DNA from: an uncultured Arthrobacter sp.
Lineage (GTDB): Bacteria; Actinomycetota; Actinomycetes; Actinomycetales; Micrococcaceae
Direction of reading: 5' to 3'
NCBI RefSeq assembly: GCF_947493765.1
Contig: NZ_CANLSZ010000004.1
Coordinates: 112,461-176,460 of the forward strand
Length of the DNA stretch: 64,000 nt
In this document: positions 33,600-41,459 of the stretch, piece by piece
How positions within the stretch are numbered: the stretch's first letter is position 1
Layout: every line of letters begins with the position of its first letter
Program-made: the position numbers and the translations under genes
The notes under the pieces: generated by a model
Told to the model about the DNA's origin: nothing
Seen by the model: the letters and a program-made list of their open reading frames with translations, nothing else
Databases searched by the model: none

Positions 33600-34577
33600 T
33601 CAGGGACGTCCGGGAGGCAGCAGGGACCGGCGCGGCCAGGGCAGGGTGGTGAGGACGATCGCCCCGAGGGTCAGCAGGGTCCCGGCGACGGTGGCGAACG
33701 CCACGATGGTGCCGGGTGCGGGGAACACCAGATCCAGCGCGAGCGAGCCGATGAGCTGCCCGCCGATCATGCACAGCCCGGTGAGCAGCACGCCGAGACT
33801 GCGCACGAGCAGCGCTCCGAGGCCGATGAAGATGCACCCCATGGGGCCTCCCAGGTAGTACCACCACTGGGTCGGCAGGGGATTCGCGGCTCCCGCGACG
33901 GCCGCCTTGATCAGCCAAGCGGGCAACAGGACCAGCGTGCCGGCGACGAAGTTCACGAGGGTCGCGGCGAGCGGGGTCCCGTAGTGCACAGACGCCGTCC
34001 CGTTCATGGCCTGCTGGAAGCTCAGCAGGACACCCGCGGCGATCGGGAGCAGCACCGGGAGCAGCCAGTCGGAGACCTCCCCGGCCGCACCGAAGCGTGG
34101 CGAGACGGCCCACACCACGGACAGGACCGTCAGGGCCACCCCGATCACCCGCATGGGGGTGGCTGCACGTCGGCCGCCGGGTCCGATGCCTGCCCGGTCC
34201 ACGAGGATGCCGCTCAAGGACTGCCCCATGACGGCCGCCACGGTGAAGAGCGCCACCCCGAGCAGTCCGATGGTCAGTGACTGGGTGAAGACGAAGAACG
34301 CTCCGATCGCACCCGCGGCGACGTAGTAGGGCGGGAAGCGGCGTTCGCGGACGGACGGGAGGATCTGCCGCGCGCCGGCCCGGGCCCGCGGCAGCACGAG
34401 GGTGATGAGGAGCATGAGGACGAGCCCGGTACCGAAGCTGATCAGGGCCGCCGCCAGGCTGTCGTCGAGCCTGAGACCCAGCGCCCCGTTGATCCGGCCC
34501 TGGACGGGAATGGCCAGGCCCGCGACGAGGGCCAGGGGGAAGCCGACGGCGGGGGGAAGCGGGGACGCGGCAGACAC
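33600..34577 (-). CDS. DMT transporter of the DUF606/YdcZ type (tandem domain)
   Basis: A 325-residue membrane protein with ten predicted helices formed by two DUF606 (PF04657) repeats. The first begins PLALVAGLAIPVQGRINGAL; the second holds QQAMNGTASVHYGTPLAATL and GLCMIGGQLIGSLALDL. Both repeats have the GGQ/QGxxNG type pattern of the family. Transport substrate unknown. The GTG start at 34577 follows TAGGCT with 6 bases between and has no Shine-Dalgarno. A 13-bp tandem repeat follows the stop. It is divergent from the S4 gene. Confidence 0.82.
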   Translation of the reverse strand: MSAASPLPPAVGFPLALVAGLAIPVQGRINGALGLRLDDSLAAALISFGTGLVLMLLITLVLPRARAGARQILPSVRERRFPPYYVAAGAIGAFFVFTQSLTIGLLGVALFTVAAVMGQSLSGILVDRAGIGPGGRRAATPMRVIGVALTVLSVVWAVSPRFGAAGEVSDWLLPVLLPIAAGVLLSFQQAMNGTASVHYGTPLAATLVNFVAGTLVLLPAWLIKAAVAGAANPLPTQWWYYLGGPMGCIFIGLGALLVRSLGVLLTGLCMIGGQLIGSLALDLVFPAPGTIVAFATVAGTLLTLGAIVLTTLPWPRRSLLPPGRP

Positions 34578-34608
34578 CAGTACAGCCTAGGGCGCGGGCT
34601 CGGGCATC

Positions 34609-34848
34609 ATGGACAGCATGAGCGACGACGCATCCAGCACAGACCTGTCCATCCGGGACGACATGATCCGGCTCGGCCAGCTGCTGAAGCTCGCCTCGCT
34701 CGCGGAGGACGGCGTCGAGGCCAAGGCCCTGATCGACAACGGCCTGGTGCAGGTCAACGGCGAGATCGAGGAGCGCAGGGGCCGCCAGCTCCACCCGGGT
34801 GACACGGTCGGCGTGAACGGCGTGACGGTACGGATCGTCCGCGGCTGA
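34609..34848 (+). CDS. RNA-binding S4 domain protein
   Basis: A 79-residue protein that is almost only an S4 domain: DDMIRLGQLLKLASLAEDG and VEAKALIDNGLVQVNGEIEER, then GRQLHPGDTVGVNG. Such YbcJ/YaaA-like stand-alone proteins bind structured RNA, probably ribosomal RNA or tRNA. Start could also be the ATG at 34618. It is divergent from the DMT transporter and convergent with the esterase, with the 12/13-bp repeat tract in between. Confidence 0.85.
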   Translation: MDSMSDDASSTDLSIRDDMIRLGQLLKLASLAEDGVEAKALIDNGLVQVNGEIEERRGRQLHPGDTVGVNGVTVRIVRG

Positions 34849-34875
34849 CGGGCGCGGGATCGCGGCGGATCGCGT

Positions 34876-34986
34876 GATTCGACTCCGAATTCAACTCACG
34901 GATTCAGTTCCGGATTCAGCTCACGGATTCAGCTCACGGATTCAGTTCCGGATTCAGTTCCGGACTCAACTCCGAATTCAACTCCG
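34876..34986. repeat. 12/13-bp tandem repeat tract across the esterase stop
   Basis: About nine units of the type GGATTCAGTTCC or GGATTCAGCTCAC fill the gap between the S4 gene and the esterase. On the esterase strand nearly every unit carries TGA, and the gene's own stop (34978-34980) is the first of them. Confidence 0.9.
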
Positions 34987-35652
34987 GAGCGTGAGGGTCA
35001 GGAACTCCCGGACGTGGGCGAGCTCGCGCTGCGAGATGCTGTGGAACATGTTCGAGTAGAGGATCTTCGTGAGCCGGGTGTGCGCGGTCAGCCAGGCGTG
35101 CGTGGTCTCGATCATCTCGGCGGAGATCACCGGGTCCTCCTGGTCCCGTCCCCAGAAGAACGGCACCCGGGCGGCGGCCGCCTCGTCGTCGCGGAAGAAG
35201 CCGTGACCCGCGGCGGGGATGCAGTAGCCCGAGAGCCCCACGACGCAGGCGAAGTCCCGCGGGCGGTGGCGGAGCAGCGAGGTCGCCACCGCCATGCCCT
35301 GCGAGAAGCCCAGGAGGCTCACGCTCGCATGGGTACCGCGCACGCCGTCGAGCCATGAGGCCACGGCTCCCACACTCTCCACGACGCGCTCCACGGAGTA
35401 GTCGGGCTCGTCCGGGAGCGGGAACCAGGAGAAGCCCGGCCCGGCCGGCCGCGGAGCCCGCAGCGAGGCCACGGTGAAGTCCTCCGGCAGGTGATCGGTC
35501 AGGCCCATGAGGTCCTCCTCGTTCGCCATGTACCCGTGGAAGAGCACCAGCAGGGGCGTACCCGGGCGCTCCTCCTCGGGCCTGGACCAGAGGACCACCG
35601 GGTCCCGGGAACCGGAGGAGGACGCGGCCGTATCGCGGGTGGTATCAGTCAT
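34978..35652 (-). CDS. Alpha/beta hydrolase (phospholipase/carboxylesterase family)
   Basis: A 224-residue esterase of the YpfH/carboxylesterase-2 type. The oxyanion region is LLVLFHGYMANEEDL, the nucleophile elbow is LLGFSQGMA (Ser), and Asp and His are expected in GRDQEDPVI and LYSNMFHSI. No signal peptide, so it is cytosolic. Natural substrate unknown. Start at 35652 (MTDTT) or 35661 (MGGMT) cannot be separated. The stop codon lies in a tandem-repeat tract. Confidence 0.83.
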   Translation of the reverse strand: MTDTTRDTAASSSGSRDPVVLWSRPEEERPGTPLLVLFHGYMANEEDLMGLTDHLPEDFTVASLRAPRPAGPGFSWFPLPDEPDYSVERVVESVGAVASWLDGVRGTHASVSLLGFSQGMAVATSLLRHRPRDFACVVGLSGYCIPAAGHGFFRDDEAAAARVPFFWGRDQEDPVISAEMIETTHAWLTAHTRLTKILYSNMFHSISQRELAHVREFLTLTLRS

Positions 35653-35679
35653 GCCACCCATCTTGGCATCCATCCCGAC

Positions 35680-35710
35680 ACACGGCAGGCACACGGCAGG
35701 CACACGCAGC
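35680..35710. repeat. 11-bp tandem repeat upstream of the esterase
   Basis: ACACGGCAGGC occurs twice perfectly and a third partial copy follows. It is in the 5' region between the divergent esterase and SGNH hydrolase genes. Confidence 0.75.
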
Positions 35711-35779
35711 GCCGACGCCGGCCGTGCGGGGGTGGTGCGGGGGTGGCCCGGAGAGCGGGCCGGGTCGGAGAATGGAGGC

Positions 35780-36661
35780 ATGGAACCCTCGATCGCCCCG
35801 ACACCCGAGCAGGACGACGCCGCGCCCGCCCCGGACCGCGGCACGACCACGGCGGAGCTGAACGCCGGATCGCACCCCTGGCACCGGTTCGTGGCCCTCG
35901 GCGACTCCTTCACCGAGGGCATCGGAGACCCCGATCCCGGCAGCACGGGCGGCCACCGGGGGTGGGCCGACAGGGTCGCGGAGGAACTGGCGCGGGGGCA
36001 GGAGGACTTCGCGTACGCGAATCTCGCCGTGCGTGGCCGGCTGCTGCACCAGATCGCCGACCAGCAGGTGGCACCGGCGCTCGCCCTCCGACCGGACCTG
36101 GTCACCATCTCGGCCGGCGGCAACGATCTGCTCCGCCCGGGCGGCGACCCGGATCTGCTGGCCGCCGGGCTCGACGACGTCGTCGCCACCCTCGCCGCAT
36201 CCGGCGCCACCGTGGTGCTCCTGACGGGCCCGGACGTCCGCGAGACGGTCCTGGGCGGCCTCCGTTCCAAGACCGCCATCTACAACGAGAACCTGCGGAC
36301 CATCGCTGCCCGCCACGACGCGGTGATCGCCGACATGTGGGCGCTGCGCCAACTCATGAATCCGCAGATGTGGGCTCCCGACCGCCTGCACTTCTCACCG
36401 CTGGGGCACCACACGATCGCCCTCATGGTGCTCGACACGCTCGCCGTGCCGCACACGCTCGACCCGCTCGAGCCGAACGAGCCGGCACCGCGGACCTGGC
36501 GTGCGGCACGCGCGGAGGACCTGGTCTGGGCCCGCGAGTACTTCGTACCCTGGGTGCTGCGGCGGATCAGGCGGAGGTCCTCCGGCGACGGCGTGCTCGC
36601 CAAGCGTCCGGACGCGACGCCGGTCTTCGGCCCCGGGATGCCACCGGGAACCGCGCACTGA
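35780..36661 (+). CDS. SGNH/GDSL-family hydrolase
   Basis: A 293-residue cytosolic esterase-like protein. Block I is ALGDSFTEGIGDP with the nucleophile Ser near residue 43. Block III is ISAGGNDLL and block V is DRLHFSPLGHHTIA with the catalytic Asp/His. A block II glycine is in YANLAVRGRLL. The first 30 and the last 60 residues are extensions without a known domain. Related proteins act on acyl esters or acetylated sugars. AATGGAGG lies just before the ATG. A very long terminator hairpin follows the stop. Confidence 0.87.
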   Translation: MEPSIAPTPEQDDAAPAPDRGTTTAELNAGSHPWHRFVALGDSFTEGIGDPDPGSTGGHRGWADRVAEELARGQEDFAYANLAVRGRLLHQIADQQVAPALALRPDLVTISAGGNDLLRPGGDPDLLAAGLDDVVATLAASGATVVLLTGPDVRETVLGGLRSKTAIYNENLRTIAARHDAVIADMWALRQLMNPQMWAPDRLHFSPLGHHTIALMVLDTLAVPHTLDPLEPNEPAPRTWRAARAEDLVWAREYFVPWVLRRIRRRSSGDGVLAKRPDATPVFGPGMPPGTAH

Positions 36662-36680
36662 CCGACCCCGCCCCGCCGGC

Positions 36681-36735
36681 GAGACAGCAGAACGGACCGG
36701 TCGGCACTGTGCCGACCGGTCCGTTCTGCCGTCTC
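36681..36735. terminator. Long bidirectional terminator hairpin
   Basis: GAGAC..GCAGAACGGACCGGTCGGCA pairs with its complement up to GTCTC, a stem of about 26 bp with one mismatch (36686/36730) and a 3-base loop. It lies between the convergent stops of the SGNH hydrolase and the 80-residue protein gene. Confidence 0.92.
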
Positions 36736-36758
36736 GAGGGGTCCGTCGAGCGGAATCC

Positions 36759-37001
36759 TCAGTTCCCCAGCGAGACCTCGTCGTTGGCGACGGCGTCGGC
36801 GCACTCGCTGAGATCGGGCCCGGGCTTGAAATCCACGAACTGCGGCTTCAGCTTCTCGAAGAGGAACTCGTAGACCTCGTCGCGGGTCTTCCCGTCCATG
36901 GTCTCGGCGGCCTCGCGGACGGCGTCCTGCAGCGCCCGGTCGGCGTCGAGCAGGATCTTGTCGCGGGCTTCCTGGTTCCAGCCAATGGTGCTCAGTTCCA
37001 T
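36759..37001 (-). CDS. Hypothetical 80-residue acidic protein
   Basis: A short protein beginning MELSTIGWNQEARDKILLD, mainly helical and acidic, with no membrane segment and no domain I recognise. GAGGAG 7 bases before the ATG at 37001 and a strong G/C third-position bias support it as a real gene. It lies downstream of nothing obvious: the metX-metY operon points the same way, but metX ends upstream at 37115, so it may be transcribed from it. Function unknown. Confidence 0.7.
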   Translation of the reverse strand: MELSTIGWNQEARDKILLDADRALQDAVREAAETMDGKTRDEVYEFLFEKLKPQFVDFKPGPDLSECADAVANDEVSLGN

Positions 37002-37114
37002 GAACAGCTCCTCATGATCGCGGGTGGTCGGTCCGGTACTGCGGACCCGCCTGCCGTCCATCAGTAAGCAGGCTTAGCTCCAAGACTAGAGGCGGGCTCC
37101 GACAAACCCAACCG

Positions 37115-38263
37115 TCAGCGCTCCCGCGCGAAGAACGCGGCCCGCAGGGCGCCGTCGAGCTGGTGGATCTCGGTCAGGAACGCGTCGTGGCCCATGACGG
37201 AGCGGATCAGATGCACCGGCACCGTCCCGGGCAGCGCCGCCGCCAGCTCGCGGGACTGCTCCGGGACGTACAGGCGGTCGGTGTCCACCGCGGCGACGAA
37301 GAAGTCCGCTCTCGCCCCTGCCAGGGCCTCGGCCAGACTGCCCCGCCCGCGAGCGGCGTCGTGGCTCATGAGCGCTTCGGTGAGGACCACGTAGCTGTTC
37401 GCGTCGAAGCGGCCAGCGAGCTTCGCGGCCTGATGATCGAGATAACTCTCCACGCGGTAGCGGCCACGCTCCGCGGGCAGCACGGCGCCGAGGACCTTCT
37501 CGTCACCCTGTTCCGAGCGGCCGAAGCGCGCGTGGAGCTCCCGCTCCGACCGGTAGGTGATGTGGGCGATGCGCCGGGCGAGCCCGAGACCGCTGCTGGG
37601 GGGCGGGCCGCCGTAGTAGTCGCCGCCGTGGTACGCGGGATCGAGGCGGATCGCCTGCACCTGCGCCTGGGCGAACGCGATCTGTTCGGCCGAACTGGCG
37701 GAGGTGCAGGCGATCACGGCGCAGCGCCGGACGCGCTCGGGATACAGCAGCGCCCATTCGAGCGCGCGCGCTCCGCCCATCGACCCCCCGAGGACCGTGT
37801 GCCAGCTCCCGACGCCGAGCAGGTCGGCGAGGAGCGCCTCGGCGCGGACGGAGTCACGGATGGTGACGAAGGGGAAACGCGAGCCCCAGGGCCGGCCGTC
37901 GGGTGCCGGGCTCGAGGGCCCCGTGGAGCCGTAGCACCCGCCCAGCATGTTGACGGAGACCACGAAGTACTCGTCGGTGTCCACGGTCCGCCCGGGGCCG
38001 ACGAGCGTGTCCCACCAGCCCTCCTCGTCCGCGGTACCTCGTGCCACGTGGGTGCTGCCCGTGAGCGCGTGCAGCACCAGGACCGCGTTCGAGGCGTCGT
38101 CGTCGAGCTTCCCCCACGTCTCGAAGGCGAGCCGGACGTCGGGCAGCTCGCCCCCGGTCTCGAGGGCCAGCGGTCCGAGCTGCGCGGTCCGCAGGTGCCC
38201 GTCCTGCGGGTCGCGCGGCCGGGGGGACCCGCGCCGCAGCGGCGCGGGCGGGTAGGTGGTCAT
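37115..38263 (-). CDS. metX: Homoserine O-acetyltransferase
   Basis: Acetylates homoserine (with acetyl-CoA) as the first committed step of methionine synthesis. The 382-residue alpha/beta hydrolase-fold protein has the nucleophile elbow LGGSMGGARALEWALLYPE near residue 155, NMLGGCYGSTGPSS in the substrate region, and Asp and His in VDTDRLYVPEQ and GHDAFLTEIHQLD. These match MetX. It starts 10 bases after the metY stop and is in its operon, under the same SAM-IV riboswitch. A GTG at 38272 is an alternative start. Confidence 0.94.
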   Translation of the reverse strand: MTTYPPAPLRRGSPRPRDPQDGHLRTAQLGPLALETGGELPDVRLAFETWGKLDDDASNAVLVLHALTGSTHVARGTADEEGWWDTLVGPGRTVDTDEYFVVSVNMLGGCYGSTGPSSPAPDGRPWGSRFPFVTIRDSVRAEALLADLLGVGSWHTVLGGSMGGARALEWALLYPERVRRCAVIACTSASSAEQIAFAQAQVQAIRLDPAYHGGDYYGGPPPSSGLGLARRIAHITYRSERELHARFGRSEQGDEKVLGAVLPAERGRYRVESYLDHQAAKLAGRFDANSYVVLTEALMSHDAARGRGSLAEALAGARADFFVAAVDTDRLYVPEQSRELAAALPGTVPVHLIRSVMGHDAFLTEIHQLDGALRAAFFARER

Positions 38264-38275
38264 GGCCTGCACCAG

Positions 38276-39592
38276 TCAGGCGCTCTTGGCTGCCCGGAAC
38301 CCGGCGTCGAGATCGGCGAGGATGTCGGCGATGTTCTCCAGCCCCACGGACAACCGGACCAGCCCCGGCCGCACTCCCGCCGCGAGCCGGGCCTCGGCGT
38401 CGAGCTGGCTGTGCGTGGTGGACGCGGGGTGGATGACGAGCGAGCGGACGTCCCCGAGATTGGCCACGTGGGAGTGCAGTTCGAGGGCGTCCACGAAGCG
38501 CTTGCCCGCCTCGATGCCGCCCACGATGTCGAAGCCGACGATCGCGCCGATACCGTTGCGCCCGTAGGTCCTGCCGCGTTCGTACCACGGGCTCGAGGCC
38601 AGTCCCGCGTAGGAGACCCGCTCGACGTCGTCGTGCCCCTCGAGCCATTCGGCCACCGCGACGGCGTTCTGCACGTGGCGCTCCATGCGCAGGCTGAGCG
38701 TCTCCAGACCCTGCGCCACGAGGAAGGCGTTGAACGGCGAGAGTGCCGGTCCCAGGTCGCGGAGCAACTGGACCCGTGCCTTGAGGATGTAGGCGAGATT
38801 GGCGCCGAGCGCGCTGCCCACCCCCAGGTCCCTCGCGTACACCAGTCCGTTGTACGTCTCGTCCGGGGTGTTCAGGCCGGGGAACCGCTCCGGGTCCTGC
38901 GCGAAGTCGAAGTTGCCGGAGTCCACGATGACGCCCGCGATCACGGTCCCGTGGCCGCCGAGGTACTTGGTGGCCGAGTGGACCACGATGTCGGCACCCC
39001 ATTCGATGGGGCGGACGAGATAGGGGGTGGCCAGCGTGTTGTCCACGATCAGCGGCACCCCGTGCTCGTGGGCGACGGCGCTGATGCCCTCGATGTCGAG
39101 CACGTCCTGCCGGGGGTTCGAGACCGTCTCGCCGAAGAACAGCTTGGTACGGGGCCGGACGGCCCGGCGCCACTGCTCGAGATCGTCCGGGTCGGCCACG
39201 AAAGTGGTCTCGATGCCGAACTTCCTCAGGGTGTGCTTGAAGAGATTGTAGGTCCCACCGTAGAGACTCGGGCTGGCCACGATGTGATCGCCCGCCTCGG
39301 CGATGTTCAGGACGGCCAGCAGCTCGGCGGCCTGCCCGGAGGCGACCAGCAGTGCACCCGCCCCGCCCTCGAGGCTGGCGATCCTCGTCTCCACCGCCTC
39401 CTGGGTCGGATTCCCGATGCGGGAGTAGATGGGGCCCAGCTCGGCCAGCGAGAACCGGTCCGCCGCACTCTCCGCACTCGGGAAGACGAACGACGTCGTC
39501 TGGTAGATGGGCAGCGCTCGCGCTCCCGTGGCCGCGTCCGGCTCCTGGCCGGCGTGGATCTGGCGGGTCTCGAACGACCAGTCGTTGCTCAT
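38276..39592 (-). CDS. metY: O-acetylhomoserine sulfhydrylase
   Basis: Makes homocysteine from O-acetylhomoserine and sulfide. The 438-residue PLP enzyme belongs to the Cys/Met metabolism family and is longer than MetB/MetC, as expected for MetY. Signatures: TRQIHAGQEPDAATGARALP at the N-terminus, YSRIGNPTQEAVETRI, and the PLP lysine in VVHSATKYLGGHGTVIAG. The start has GGGAG upstream. It is the first gene after the SAM-IV riboswitch and is followed by metX. Confidence 0.95.
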   Translation of the reverse strand: MSNDWSFETRQIHAGQEPDAATGARALPIYQTTSFVFPSAESAADRFSLAELGPIYSRIGNPTQEAVETRIASLEGGAGALLVASGQAAELLAVLNIAEAGDHIVASPSLYGGTYNLFKHTLRKFGIETTFVADPDDLEQWRRAVRPRTKLFFGETVSNPRQDVLDIEGISAVAHEHGVPLIVDNTLATPYLVRPIEWGADIVVHSATKYLGGHGTVIAGVIVDSGNFDFAQDPERFPGLNTPDETYNGLVYARDLGVGSALGANLAYILKARVQLLRDLGPALSPFNAFLVAQGLETLSLRMERHVQNAVAVAEWLEGHDDVERVSYAGLASSPWYERGRTYGRNGIGAIVGFDIVGGIEAGKRFVDALELHSHVANLGDVRSLVIHPASTTHSQLDAEARLAAGVRPGLVRLSVGLENIADILADLDAGFRAAKSA

Positions 39593-39671
39593 GGTGCTCC
39601 CTGTCTCGAAGGGGCTCCACCTCGTCCGGGACCCGGGCCGGTGGACGCCGCTCCAGGAGACCGGACCCCGG

Positions 39672-39790
39672 AGGAGCCCGCGCTTGCCCGACGCCGATGG
39701 ACGGCGGACCTGGTCCTCACCCGGGGCACCCCACCGCGGTTGGAGGGTTGCCGGCCAGCAAGCCGGGGCTGTGTGCTGGCACTCATGACC
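39672..39790 (-). ncRNA. SAM-IV riboswitch
   Basis: On the minus strand the element begins GGTCATGAGTGCCAGC and continues GGCTTGCTGGCCGGCAACCC, CGGTGGGGTGCCCCGGGTGA and GACCAGGTC, then the distal GGCAAGCGCGGG that forms the SAM-IV pseudoknot. Order, length (119 nt) and bases match the SAM-IV class known from actinobacterial sulfur genes. It sits 80 bases before metY, so high SAM should lower metY-metX expression. The expression platform contains GC-rich inverted repeats. Confidence 0.95.
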
Positions 39791-39928
39791 TGCCACCATG
39801 AGAACCCATGCGGCCCGATCGGGCAACACTGTGACGTCGGATGAAGACCGGGACCCGGCCGGAGGGCGCCGCCTCCGTTTAGGGCACCCTAAGTCGAGAC
39901 GCACATCACTTAGTGCCAAGATGACGGC

Positions 39929-40570
39929 ATGAGACTGGACCACGTTTCTTTTGCCTGTGAACCCGATGGACTTGCTGCAACGGCGGAGCGGATTGCGGCC
40001 AAGCTCGACATGGAACCCGTGAAGGGCGGTGTGCATCCGCGCTTCGGGACCCGCAACATGATCTTCCCGCTGGTCAACGGCCAGTACCTGGAGGTGGTGG
40101 AGGTCCTGAACCACCCGGCGTCGGACAAGGCGCCCTTCGGGCAGGCAGTGCGCGCCCGGTCCGAAGCGGGCGGCGGCTGGATGGGCTGGTGCGTCGCCGT
40201 GGACGATCTCGCCCCGTTCGAGGAGCGCCTGGGCCGCAACGCCGTCCCCGGCAACCGGAAGTTCCCGGACGGCCAGGAACTCTCCTGGCAGCAGATCGGC
40301 ATCAAGGGCCTCATCGCGGATCCGCAGGTGCCCTATCTGCTCCGCTGGGACGACGGCACCGATCCGCTGCATCCCTCGAAGGCGCGTGACGCGTCCGTAA
40401 AGCTCGACTGCCTCACGATCGCCGGCTCGTCGGAGCGCGTCACCGAGTGGCTGGGCACGGACGTCGAGGAGACGCTCGACGGCGTCCAGGTGCAGTGGAT
40501 CGCCCCGAACGGGACACCCGGCATCATGTCGGTGGTCTTCGAGACGGGTGACCGCCGCGTCGAGATCTGA
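39929..40570 (+). CDS. VOC-family (glyoxalase-like domain) protein
   Basis: A 213-residue protein that starts RLDHVSFACEPDG, the usual opening of glyoxalase-like VOC proteins (PF13468 type). KGGVHPRFGTRNMIFPLVNGQYLEVVEVL continues the fold in several strands. The potential metal ligands His5 and Glu in LEVVEV are present but the full set is not clear. Substrate unknown. No good Shine-Dalgarno is visible; the start follows from the family N-terminus. It is divergent from metY, with the riboswitch region in between. Confidence 0.8.
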   Translation: MRLDHVSFACEPDGLAATAERIAAKLDMEPVKGGVHPRFGTRNMIFPLVNGQYLEVVEVLNHPASDKAPFGQAVRARSEAGGGWMGWCVAVDDLAPFEERLGRNAVPGNRKFPDGQELSWQQIGIKGLIADPQVPYLLRWDDGTDPLHPSKARDASVKLDCLTIAGSSERVTEWLGTDVEETLDGVQVQWIAPNGTPGIMSVVFETGDRRVEI

Positions 40571-40592
40571 CGCGCGCTCGCCGTAGGGCCCC

Positions 40593-41389
40593 TCAGCCCC
40601 CGATGCCGATGGCCGGGCCGAGCAGGGCGAAGCCGACGAAGCCCGTGATGTCGATCAGCGCGTGCGCGATCACGAGCGGCAGCACGCGGCGGGTCCGCGT
40701 GTAGAAGTAGGCGAACAGGAGTCCCATCAGCACGTTGCCGATGAACGGGCCGAAGCCCTGGTAGAGGTGGTAGCTGCCCCGCAGGACGGCACTGGCCAGG
40801 ATGATCGCCGGGGTGGACCACCCGAGCTGGCGCAGCCGGACGAACAGGTACCCCACCACGATCACCTCCTCGAGCACCGCGTGCCGGAGCGCGGACAGGA
40901 CGAGGACCGGGATGGTCCACCAGTAGGAGTCGAGGGCCGCCGGGACGAGGGCCGTGGTGATGCCGAGGGCACGGCCCCCGCGTAGACCCCGAGGGTGCCG
41001 ACGCCGACGATCGCCGCGAGCCCCACCCCGAAGGCGATGGTGCGCACGGGCCTGTCGAGGGTGAGACCGAGCCTGCGGACGGCCGGGGTCGACTGTCCGC
41101 TGAGCAGGAGCAGCACCAGGGCCACCGGCACGAGCGCGAACACGATCCCCAGGAGTTGATAGGTGAGATCGAAGTACGGGCGCTCGTCCAGCACGGGGTT
41201 CAGGGTGGTGGTCTGACCCGCCAGCGGACCGCGGGAGAGTTTCTCGAGGAGCCGCACGATCGCATAGACACCCGACTGCCCGAGGGAGAGCCCGAGGACG
41301 ATCAGCACCTCGGCCGTGATCACCCGCCTCGGGATGCCTGTCCCCGTCGGTACCGGGCGGTCGCTGATCGGGGCGGGCTCGGCGGGCAT
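40593..41389 (-). pseudogene. CPBP-family intramembrane metalloprotease, frameshifted
   Basis: The N-terminal half (MPAEPAPISDRPVPTGTGIP onward, several hydrophobic helices) and the C-terminal half (ITTALVPAALDSYWWTIPVL, then LRHAVLEEVIVVGYLFVRL and GSYHLYQGFGPFIGN) are in different frames. They join at a run of five G on the coding strand (C5 at 40975-40979); one extra G restores a continuous protein. The C-terminal half has the CPBP/Abi signature glutamates and His. Either the gene is recently broken, phase-variable, or there is a sequencing error. Otherwise it would be about 265 residues. Confidence 0.8.
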
Positions 41390-41459
41390 GGCGCCATCCT
41401 GCCAGTGGTCGGCGGGGATTCCCAGTCACCCCGCCGACCGGTCTCCGTGGGCCGTGCGG

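Noticed and set aside
34876..34986. Possible CRISPR array or repeat-encoded peptide
   Set aside because: Units are 12-13 bp with no spacers and no cas gene nearby; the frames across it have stops in one strand and an Ile-Gln-Phe-Arg-like repeat in the other, which is a by-product of the repeat.
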